Positions 34,259 through 46,200 of a DNA stretch of 64,000 nucleotides are shown in pieces. How positions within the stretch are numbered: the first letter of the stretch is position 1; each line of letters starts with the position of its first letter. The stretch is taken from contig JBAJFG010000559.1 in assembly GCA_037903475.1 (NCBI GenBank), positions 248,001-312,000 of the forward strand. Direction: 5' to 3'. A model generated the notes under the pieces. It searched no databases. It was not told the DNA's origin and worked only from the letters and a program-made list of their open reading frames with translations. The translations under genes and the position numbers were made by a program. The stretch is from Ancylostoma caninum (taxonomy: Eukaryota; Nematoda; Chromadorea; Rhabditida; Ancylostomatidae).

Positions 34259-37200
34259 GTGAGCGAGTTTTTGCTGAGTTTACGCTGTTTTTTCGTGCTC
34301 TTGCTGCTTTCTTCACGTGTTTTTGTTGATAATGTCCCGTTTTTCCATTCCTACCTTCCTTCTCTTCATATTTTCCGAATGAATCCTCTCTCATGAGTTC
34401 TCTTCTCCTCTATCCCAGCAGTAGTCAGCAGCTCTGACCTGCTGCCGTCCACTCCACTCAACCCCCTCCCTGCTCGCCCGGCTATTACAGCAACGGCTTC
34501 TTGCAAACAAAGCAAATTCTAAGACAAAGAACAAAAACGGCGTAGAGTTGCACACGTCTCTGCATTGCGAGAAAAATTCTCTGTGAACACTTGCATGAGT
34601 GGATTTTTGCTGGCGAGATGTTTCTCCTTCAGATTTCCTCTCCATTCTTTGCTAGCTTGGCCTCGTTTTTCGAAGTCCATCGTCCCTGCCAAATACCAGT
34701 TTTTGCCACTACACTACCGGCCGCGTAATCTCAAAAATTTGCGCGATTTCGCGAGAAATCGCATACTTTGCGAGATTTCCCTATAACTTGGCTAAAAATT
34801 GCCTTTTTTGAAAACCAAACATACCACGGTGTTGTGCGTGTCGTCCTCTACCTATTTGCGGTATCGGCTCCTGAAATGGGTAGCTCGTTAACTTGCAGGC
34901 TGCGTGACCCCTTTTTTCCGCGTGTTTCCCCTGTGGCACTCTACCACATGACCAACTATGACCAATTAACGCTTGATTTTCTAGTTAGAAACTAACTTTC
35001 CCTGGGGAAGTCTTAACCAACAGATATTATTAGAGTCGTACAGGTGAGTTCACAAGCATCATTTTGATATCTCACTCGGTTTCAAAATTTCAAAAAAAAA
35101 TTCATGTGGCGATTGGCTACGAATTGTAGATATTTCCGTGATTCCCTTATAGTAAGACAAGAAATCACTTCAGTAATATCCATAGTCATATTCTGAGTTC
35201 CTTTCACCTAAGCACTTGCGAGGAAAATGTACTTGAACATCAGCTATTTTTTTCTCAATTTATGGAATGAATTCAGTTCAAGTACATTTTTTCGCAGGTC
35301 ACACTGCTTAAGTGAAAGGAACTCAGAATATGACTATGGATATTACTGAAGTGATTTCTTGTCTTACTATAAGGGAATCACTGAAATATCTACAATTCGT
35401 AGCCAATCGCCACATGAATTTTTTTTTTTTGAAATTTTGAAACCGAGTGAGATATCAAAATGATGCTTGTGAACTCACCTGTAAGACTCGAATAATATCT
35501 GTTGGTGGAGACTTCTCCATGAAACGTTAGTTTCTAACTAGAAAATCAAGCGTTAATTGGTCATAATTGGTCATGTGGTAGAGTGCCACAGGGAAAACAC
35601 ACGGAAAAAAGGGGCCACGAAGCCTGCAAGTTAACGAGTGACCCATTTCTGGAGCCGATACCGCAGATAGGTAGAGGACGACACGCACAACACCGTGGTA
35701 TGTTTGGTTTTCAAAAAAGGCAATTTTCAGCCAAGTTATAGAGAAATCTCGCAAAGTATGCGATGTCTCGCGAAATCGCGCAAATTTTTGAGATTACGCG
35801 GCCGCTAGTGTACCTGCATAGATGTGCCTTCCATACCTACAGCTGCGTTCCCGCCTGTCAATCACGGCCAAATTTGCCCTTCAATATTCATTTTAACAAG
35901 ATATATTGCTCAATCGTTGTCCCAACCTATCAGAATTAATCCAAGTCAAAGAAGATGGCAGTGGTTCTAGAAAATTCTGTTAGGTATTAGTTCTAATTAG
36001 GTTTTGTGAGCATTTTCTGGAAGAATAAATGTCGTAGGTTAAATATGACCAAGTGAAATCCATGAAAAGCCGCTCTAGAAGACACGCTCGACTGCCGGCA
36101 TCCACAAGGCCCTGGAAGGCGCGAATCGCAGCTGAGTCCGTCACAAGCCGATTAGCGATCCGCCCCAAAGATGGCCTGGGCCCCATCCCAAAAGAGACCC
36201 AGCCTCATCTGCAAATGGCCTCATTTGTTGCCTTATCGAGCCGCGAACACTGGCACCAACCCACCGGGGACCACTGCTCCCATGAACTGCTACTAACGCT
36301 CTTCTATAAGCGCAGGCGAAGTAATCAGTGGAACCAAGCTGGGCGCGTTCGGGTTGAAGTGTCTCATGATTCGCGGACGAGTTTCCGTTGTTTACTCTGG
36401 CGCGAAAGGCACATTATTCGACACTGAGATTAGTGGTGTTCCATTGTTGCCAGCACACGTTCAGCGCCGAGCCATAACCGGCGTATGCGCCGTCACGGGA
36501 ACTGGTTCGGTTGCGCGCTGGAGCGATTGAGGGCTGGCATCTGGTGGTGGGAACACGTAACTGATGGGAATGATACGACCTGGAAGGGCCCAAAAAAGTG
36601 AGACATCTCATCTGAGCACCGGTACCCATTACGGGGCTGCCAAATGGAAGGAGGTGATAGATGGCGTCTCATTGGGAACGACACATGATGGTGGTATTAA
36701 ATATGGATGGTTTTTTCAACTCTGACTGCATAGAGATACTTGTATGTTTATACTATACTTCCTTACTTATTTGCTACACTTATACATTTGTGTACTTCTG
36801 TTTGCATGGTGGTAAGAAAAGATCGTGTAATGGTAGAAGATAGCGGGATAGCAGATCGTTCTTCTACTGCAGGTTCTGGTATCGAGGTCCTGCTCCCAAC
36901 AGCCTATCGGGTCGTGCTAATCAATAAACAAATGATAAACTACTAGAAAATAAAAAAAAAAACAATTGGAAGAATGGCTCAACTTCCGCTTCGTACTTTA
37001 CCCTTATACGGAAGCTGAGCTGTAAGCGTAGGACTTCCCCAGTACTCATCAGTAAGGGAGGAGAAGTCCTAAGCTTCAGTTGACCTACCCAACCCAAAAT
37101 GAACAAATTGTAGTACTACAGGGTGCGTCATAATTATTGACGCACTGAAGTTGTGTTGTAAAAAGAACAACATCCTGAAAACCCACTATATATGCATATC

Positions 37201-40200
37201 CGAAATGAGGATCATGTCCTGACGAACACAAAAAATCCACTCCTGTTAGGAGAGCGCTCTCTTCTTGTAAAAGCAGCCACGAAGTTGTCAGCAGAGAATA
37301 TCGCCGATGCGCCGCAACTGAAGTTCGTCCATTATTCCTCCATATTATAAAGAGGGTAATCTACAGGAAAACGATACTCCTAAGGGAAGTGGGGCAGGTC
37401 TTACTCTCCAAGTATCATATGAAAGCATATCCTTGTTCGCAAGTCTTGTCGTGTTTCCGCCAAAGAAAGGCGTCTATGTTTTACTATAGAAAATTTTTTC
37501 CTTTCCTTGTTTCTCATTCAAGCAACCTTCTAAGGGCACATTTTCTTGCTTATTTTAGTTCTCATCACAAGGTGAATTCATAGGTACTTTGGCAGAACAT
37601 GGCTGTTGTGCAAGAGACAAAGGTGGTACGGGCCCAGTTTCAGAAATCTACTTGAGGGACTTCAATTTAGCAGAGAATAGGCTTCCTTGTGAACCGAGTT
37701 CCACTCCGCGGTTGACCCCATACGGATATCTTAGAGAGCAAGAGCTGCGCTATCATCCACAGAAACATCAAGCTCTCAAATGCTTATCTATTCAAGATAT
37801 AGGACAAAGTAGACCTGAGTTAGTTGCGGCGCAAAGGCTGTGCGATCCGTCGTCGTCTCTGTGAGTGCTTCAGCAAGGAAAGAGTTTGCTGTGAACAAGG
37901 GTGCATGTATTCGGATCGCCAAGACATGTGCTTTATTCTGCATATGCGTATTTGGAATGTTTTTGCATATTGTCTTTTCTACAGGCTCATTTTAGGTGCG
38001 TCAATAATTCTGACGCACCCTGTATATTTACTATTTGTTTTCATGCAAGGGGTAAGAGATCGTGGTAGGATTTCATCGCCTTATAAATTTGGATGAGGCT
38101 CGAGAAGGTGGGGGGGGGGGATTTTTCATACCACTCATGGAAGTGCTGCCTATTTGATTATTACAGATGTTAGTCAGCAGCTGCATAGTTGTCCTTCTTA
38201 GCCTTTGAAGTTGAAAAAATAGCCTATGCTCAGCCTTTGAAGTCTAAAAAATAGCCTATGCTCAATATCCATAATTCATGTATGTATTAAACTTAGCTAA
38301 CTTTCAGATTGGCTTGAGATGTCCGGGAAAAGGCAGGGCTTCCTATCCTTTTCTACTTCCTTCTTCTGATTTTTCTCTTCTGCATGCCGATCGGACAAAA
38401 TCCGAGGGTATCAGCATTGAAGCCAGTTTTTTTTTTCACTGTAGCAATCTCTATTCTTGCAAATTGTTGCATAAAGGTCGTCTTTCTGGGCATATCACGA
38501 AGACTTCCCCATCTTTTTTTGCCAGCGTTTGTGCTTTGGCCCTCTATTACAAACGGTAATCCAGTTCCAGAGTGTCTTTAGGAACTAGAAATTGTCCTCG
38601 AACAACTAATTAAACTAGTATGTTTTTATTCGGTCCGTGGTGCAAAGGCTGCATTCCCGCACACCGTCAGCAGCAGTAATTGCCAGTGTGGCGGCGGGCG
38701 CACAGCGGCAGCTACGAGGTGAACACACGTGCGGGCCGATCTATTCTCGTCACAACAAAAGCGTACAGGTGACTGACAAGCCGTGGCTGAAGTGCTTCGA
38801 TTTTTGTAGCGTGGCCTTGGATTATCGATTGATTTTTGGGGATTTCTGAGTTGGAGTTTTGCATGAACTTTTTGTCTGGAGCGAAAACGGTAATTGAAGC
38901 TCCCGCGGCGGGATTCATGAACGGGGAGCTTCGGATCTACCGAAGCGGGCGAGTTCTCCTGGTAAAAGTAGGTATTCTTTGTCCAAACGACTAGTACAAG
39001 TCATCGATGCCCGTAACCCCCCCCCCCCCCTCTGAGAATGGCTTCCCAATTTTCGAAATTGCTTTATAAAATGAATAAGAAATCCCGCACAAATTTTTGA
39101 GTTTATTTTCATGTTCATTTCAATTTTTCGAATTTTTTCTACTTTGTATTTAGTTTTCTTATCACTTTAAATAACAATCATCGATTATTTAATATTGCAA
39201 TTAATATTTTTAGTATTTCTGCTCTTCAATATTTTTAGTATTTCTGCTCTTCCACCTAGGTCGCTGAAGTGGCGGAGTTGCCACTTTTTCCCACTTCCCC
39301 CCATACCTGGCCACTCCTGTGTCTGGCGCTGGAAAATATATATCACATATCTCTCGAGGAACTCGTCTACCCCGGGTGGCTGGGAAGCTAGAATTTTCCC
39401 AGAAACTTTCATAAATACTGCTACAGGGGTCATGATCAGGAATGGTCGTAACTACTGGGTACGGTTTACGTTTTACGTATCTGTATTTCCAGTCTTTAGG
39501 CTGTTCCATCAGGAACCATCCCAGTGTGTCGATATGGTCCACAGAACCAATCTGCCCACTGAGTGCAATCCTTTGTTGAATTTGCAGCCATCTTTTGCAA
39601 TTTATACGACTTATGAGATTGGATGAGGCGTAATTTCACAGTGAATACCCTCGAACACCGAAGGCTTGTGTAATTGGGATAAAACTCGTTTGATTTCTTC
39701 AAATCTGTAGTCAAAATTTGCCATTTCCCATAACTCTGCATAGGTATGCACATCCCTAGTCCTCACCCATGGTTCCTCGTTTCTCAGGAACTCGTCCTAG
39801 GATTGTTTGACCCGCCCATTAATGGTGATCGTGGTCGATTCACATTATGTTTCGTTGCGAATGTTTGCGCACAAGGCGTGACTCAAGCTTGCGCAAGGCC
39901 AAAGTGCCGTTGACACAACGCGTCGCGCACAACGCGCCCGTGTGGGTTCCCACGACACTGCGGGGAAGTTGCGCAAGAACGCCCGCCCTGTGTGAGCCGT
40001 ACTGAGCTTCGTATGCGCTGATCCATCCTTAAAAACAGCAAAAACAGGAAGTTCCTCATCTGTCAGTCATACAGATAATTTGCAATTAGGATCGGAGCAA
40101 TGCATCTGTTCACTCTGCACCGACTTTGAAGGGCAGAAGCTACTGTACGACAATATTTAGCTTATCCTCTGCAATGTTACTGTGGTTCTCGCTGCATTAT

Positions 40201-43200
40201 ATGTTATTTGATAGCCCTAGATTGGCTCTATTTCTTGGATGCAAGCTCTTTGTTGAAACTTGTGATCTGACCAAACTGAGATAGCAAGAAACAATGCAAA
40301 TGTGGGACCATAATTGTGCTACATCCACGGGCCACAGAAACCAGTTCATTCCACAGAAATAGCCAACAATCTCTTGGTAATCCATAAACACCTCTCCTCG
40401 ACAATGGGGCAATCCGCATGCTAATCCTCTCGCATCATTTTCCTGTTCATAGCGTCCACAAAAAACTGTGAACGACGTGCAGATATCGCCAAATAAATGG
40501 TACACAACGAAAAGCCATGATTTTCAGCTCTCAAGCGATGTAGATGGGAGGGGGGGGGGAGATTTTCACATAAGTATTACTGAATAGGTAGTTATAGCTG
40601 TAATGATTATTGCATGACTGTTGTTGCTACAAATCACGAGTTTGCACTTCTCTTTCATTGAGACCTATTTCCGCACCCAACAGCGTAATTTTGGTCTCAA
40701 CATAGAGTCCTGAGAGACGAAAAGCATGACCTTTCAGATAGACCTGATTTTGCAATATTTTGGAGCCTTTGTTCGCAAGATGATGGGTCGTGTATTCCAA
40801 ACACATGTGCAAGAATTATAATAGGTTCAATCCATACCGAACGCTAGGAGTTTGTCCAACTGAATGTTACATAATAAAATGCTTTCCCCCCAAACACGCT
40901 AGGGCACATCCTCAGCTCCACAAAAGTCAGGTGAACTTCCCTCGTTTTTTTCGGTTATTTTATTATACTTTTCTTTCTACCAGTTATTCTTACAGACCAA
41001 TTGATATTCTCCTCATTTTTGACTTTGTTGCTCAGTGGTGAGGCAATGAGTGTATTCGAATAAATGAATATTAAAAAAAAACAAATCAATGACATAAGCT
41101 GATCCTTCTATGAAAATGGAACATTACGACTCTACTACTATTGGAGCCGCATGCTCCATTGGGATTACCCAGGGTAGACATGTTAGCACTACACAAATTT
41201 ACATGCCCTTAACACGGGCGTTAACCAGTTTACGCTGGGTAAACCCGAAGATGCATCTATGCCCTGGTCTGATTTTAGGTTTTTGCGCTCCTCAGTGGTT
41301 ATTAAGCCAGCACAAGTTGCTGATTCCCTCACTGTTCTATGGTAATGGCAGTAACCATGCGTTGAAATCTACAACTATGCATCCAACTAGCGGAGTTCTG
41401 CCTTATCTACAGCAGTTATTCCTGTAGCGTCCTCGCTCACCTGGATGAGGCTCGTCCAGAGATCCTCAACGTAAAGGATCGGACAGGGCATGGAAACAAG
41501 GACGCTATCGGAAGGTTGGCTGGCAGGTGTGCGCGAGGGCTCCTAGAGTAATCTAAAGTGGTTCAAACACCTTACAAGTGTTCATGCGCGTGTCTTCACA
41601 ACATGAGAGCACTTTCGCAATGCTTTTCTGGTTATTTTCATTTGGCAAGAGCGTTGGGTCCAACTGCATGCAACAATGCCACCTCATCAGTACACACTTC
41701 TAGTGAACTTCCAACAAATTTCAGGGGGAAAGCCAAGAAAAGATGAAATCGACTGTAAACGGTGGTGATCTAGACGATTGTCGTGGTTTTGCGTCCTTTG
41801 TGCGGTTTTAGCAAAACCATGTCGCACTTACTTGCGTTTTACCTCTCCCTCTTGACCTCTCTCCCAGCAAAGTTCATACCGGCCCAGCAGTGAAGACGAG
41901 CGTGCGGGAAACGCTAGAACAGTTTTTTTTTTCTGAAAAGCTTTGAACGTTCTTCAAACGCTTCCATGGAACTGGTTGAAATGAAATGATGTTCTAGCGA
42001 ATGGATTACTATTTCATGCACTGATTTGCGCAGTTTCCTCCCTTCTTAACAATTTCCTCTTAGGTTGGTCCAAAAGTCTTGCACCACCGTCACCGCACTT
42101 TTTTTAAAAGCAATCCTAACATTATTGTTAATGGATGGAACCTGGTCTGCCAGTTTTCATAGCTGAGAAGTATCAGAACATTCTACCATGTTTTACTGCC
42201 GAAGAATTTCAATCCAAGAATAAGAAATTCTACATCGAAAATTAAATCTTGGTGCAAGACTTCCGGACCAACCTAATACTGCGTAATTTAGCGCTAAACA
42301 ACTGCCACACGCACGTTTTAGAACCACTCAAGCAGCAGCTAGGTATTCATCAAGTCCACTTCCTGGCATGCTGCACCGCTGTGATGTTTCAAACCTTGCG
42401 GGAAGGCCAGCAGTCCTATGCGCTTCCCCCAAGGATTCTGTGCAGTGCTTTCTCCACCATTAAATTTCGTTCGATAACATGCCGGGATTGAAATCAATTT
42501 TTCGCAGATGTCATGCTGGGCATGAATAGATTAGTCAGGAGATAAATTCGCAAAAAATGAAATGTTAAATCTCGTAACAAGTGCACGTGCGCAGCCATAT
42601 GCATACACTGGCAGGAATCTGGGCAAGTTTTACGAATGATTCATTTGGGTAGGCACTGAAAGTGCCCAGGTGTTTCGAAAATGCATTTCGTCGTCACTGA
42701 TTGTGATGGCAGGTACAAGACGTTCTTGTTCCGCCTTCAAAGAGGCCGAGTGAATGGTTGCACTTTGCATTTGAAGATGACGGTTTTACGGGCACACAAA
42801 GACATCGTCAGTGTGGTTGCTACGTCTGCTCACTGGGCATTTTTGCGTCACACTCTGGGAAAAGTACGGAACTTTTTAGGGGAAACTCCGCTCATGGAAT
42901 GGGTCTTTTTCTAGTGTTTGATTTGGGAAAATAATAGGAAGAAATCATGGTTGTTAGAAACATTACACCTAATTTCTGTTCCATTCTTACCACTATACGG
43001 AATCTATGTAGCTATAGAATATGACCTTTCTTGGAATTCAACTGAGTGTGGGCCGTCTATATTTTTTAAAGCACAACTATAATAGAAACTGTAAAGAGAC
43101 TAAATAATTTTCTGTCAGATGGTTCTTAGTTGGCAAGTTGTGGAGTGTTCTCCGACCGCGCCGTTCTTCCCTGAGCACTACGGTATTCTAGGGTTTACGT

Positions 43201-46200
43201 GTTCTCAAACTTTAATTAATGCATTAGGAACAGGATGTACCATTGACATTAACCATGGTAAATGCGTCAAGGTACCCAAATTAAATCAAATTCGCCTTCT
43301 ATCTGGCACTCATCAACTTGTTTACCTGTACGTGAAGCTGTCTGTGACCAGCGGCTACCTATGGGTAGTCTCATACCTGTGGGTAGAAATTACCCATCCT
43401 TTCAATGATGCATCTCAGCCCTAGAGTACATGAGACCTCTACAATAAGCAAGAACTCGCCAAGCAGTATCATTAGCCTCTTGTAACATTGGTACTCTGAT
43501 TGTCTGCGCATGCGCATATTCCGTTGATCATCGTCGCCGTCCCCAATCAATAATTAGATATCTAAGGCTCTTCTTGCCACTCAGAAAAGGAACTCACCTC
43601 TCAAAGCATGCTAGTTCAATGTATATGCCACAATTACGGAATGTACTTGAGCGGAGAGGAAGTGCAGCATTGTTGAACTCCTAATGGAATTACTGGCTTT
43701 TTCAAGGTAACAGTCCAACAGCGGGTATTTCGAATTCAACCATCGAACATTTATTTCTGATTAAAGCGCCAGCAAGGTCGAGAGCGGCTACCAGGCGAAT
43801 CGCTTTTGAATACACGCCATAGCGTCTTCTTTTATTCAAGGAACACAGTGTGGCTGGGAACAGGGTGTATTCGTTTTTTAGGACACTACAATTTTATTAA
43901 ATATCCAGGAGATAAGGTAAACAGATTTGGCCGTGGTGAACATGAGAATGAAGGGAGAAACTAACCCTTTTCCCAAAACGAGGTTATGGAGCTTTTCCTG
44001 ACTTCATTAGGTGTGCGGATATGGGGTTGTTGCCTAAACAGATCCACAGTTTTGTAAAATTTGAAATTATAGCTTCGAGAGCAGAATGAAGAAATCATGG
44101 TTGTTAGACTATTGCACTTTATAAATGAGCTTAGCTATGCAAATAAGGTGCTGTTTGTTAGCTGACATCCCAGATCGTTACTTCTTATCGCTATGAGGCC
44201 CCACTATATCCTGAAGCGTTAAAAGCGCGTCCCCATGGTGCATCAATTAAATAAATAAATAAATCAGAGTTTAAACACTGAGGTGGAAGTCTTGGTAGGA
44301 AGATTTGTTATTCCATGTTGATAATGCTTCGGAGAGGCTCTCTTACGTGCCTACTAGGGCACCCCCAGAAGTATTGTTATTCGATCTGCTCCTCACGATG
44401 TCACTTCACGATTTTGGATGTTTGTCGTAACAGGATACTTTACGCACTGCCAAGACTGAAATACGAGGATTACTCCATTCTTGTTGGTAATAACCAAGAA
44501 TTTTTCGCTAATAAATTTTGTGACGTTGCAACTTCAAAACTATTTGCCCTGCATCAGTAATCTCAACAGCCTCGCATCTTTTGCTAGTTATCGACAATAC
44601 ATAGTTCAGAACAAAGTGTGACTGGTGTCTCATAGCTGACACTAAGTATAGCCTACATATTAGTATTAATACTCAGTAGAGGCGAGCAACATGGTAACGG
44701 GCTTGAAGACTACGATCTGCGATCGATCTTCTCAGAAGAGCAACTTCCACAACATCCTGAACAACTTTGGTACGGAGCTTCTGCCGATCAGTCAATTTTT
44801 CACCACCACACCATGGTTCTACTCAAGAAACAACACAAGCAATTGAAGATCTTTCTCTCCAATCCATGAAGGGGTTCCGAACGAGTTCCCTGTGCTCCAG
44901 TGATAACCCTCGACTCGTCGAAGAAACGTTCTCATAGTGTTAAGAAGACAGTAGTTGCATGCAGATCGCCAGAATAAGGGGTATGTTAGCGATAGATTTT
45001 CTCGGCCATGCAAGGGGTCCCATTCAATGCTCACCGCAGCAATCACTGATTTGTTGCGATTGTGTGCCTGAGGGCTGAACAAGGGGTTCCCACGAGGCTT
45101 GATTCCGGATTGTCCAAGACGGCTAATTCTGGCCTGCGAGAATTCTTCTGGCAAAAATCTCAATAAGAGCCAAAATCAATGTCTTCTGATTGCACTCTGT
45201 GGCCACTCAGTAAAGGACTTTTACCACTTTTAGCTGGCATTCCTGGTATCTGCCATCTCATACTTTTCCTGGGAATCTTCTCATGGTATCAGAGATGGCT
45301 GGTATTTGATTGTAATCCCACTGAGATTGGGGCTGTCGCTTTTTGCTGCATTCACGTTCCATCTCGGGATTCTGCAGAGCTATCACCCGTCACACTCCTG
45401 AAACTCGGAGAACCTCAACACGCTAAATTCAAGATGTAGGAGTAGCACACTTCGTCATTTTCTTTTTCAAAAGGAGATTCGTTCCGACTCGCCAGATCCC
45501 CTTTATTGGGTTGTCCAAGCACTTCTATTGTAAGAAGTTCACCACCCAAAAGGGATATCTCAAGAGGAATTTTTAGAAGGGATGAATTTTCGAGTAATTG
45601 ACTCAGAAGGCCCGTCCACAATAGCCGAAGCCCTGTTTTTACTGTTTTTTCAGAGTCTCGCGCTGTTCAGTCTCTCATACATATTTATCGATGAACTCAT
45701 TATTCTCACGTTTTTACAATTCACATCTAGTTTTATTTTGCTCGATCCTCCTTCATTTTGCTGGAAATAGCCAGGAGGACCGAACCAGGGCTAATTTGCC
45801 TGCGAAGATGCGAGACGAACCATTCCTTCTAACCCACCCATGAAAATTGAGTTTTGCACGCTCTCAGTAACCATTTTCTGCCACCACTGATCCTGTTTCC
45901 CTAATGATCGTCTGCTTCCTCTGCCCTTTTCGACCAGGAGGGGGAACATAATCGGGTCAAACCCGTTTACTCCCGTGTTCGTAAAGGTTCCACCGAAGCA
46001 ATCACAGACAGTCGGGGCCTCGCAATTGTCAGAGGAAGGAATTTGCCTCCGCGTCCGTTTCATTCCCTATGGGCTTTGCTGGCTGGCACTGGCCTTAAAC
46101 AGGGATGAACGCCATGTCGATTCGAGGTTTTGGGAGTCCCGAAATGTTGGATTCACGAAGGCGTCAAGTCCTAATTTCTTGAGGAGTTTGCAGAGACAGA

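Noticed and set aside
38995..39035. Poly-C/poly-G runs (also at 38,109, 40,548 and 56,868)
   Set aside because: Simple homopolymers that are probably length-variable; no function is inferred.
44250..44272. (TAAA)n runs here and (AAAT)n at about 27,300
   Set aside because: Could be old retroelement tails, but no element body could be recognised next to them.
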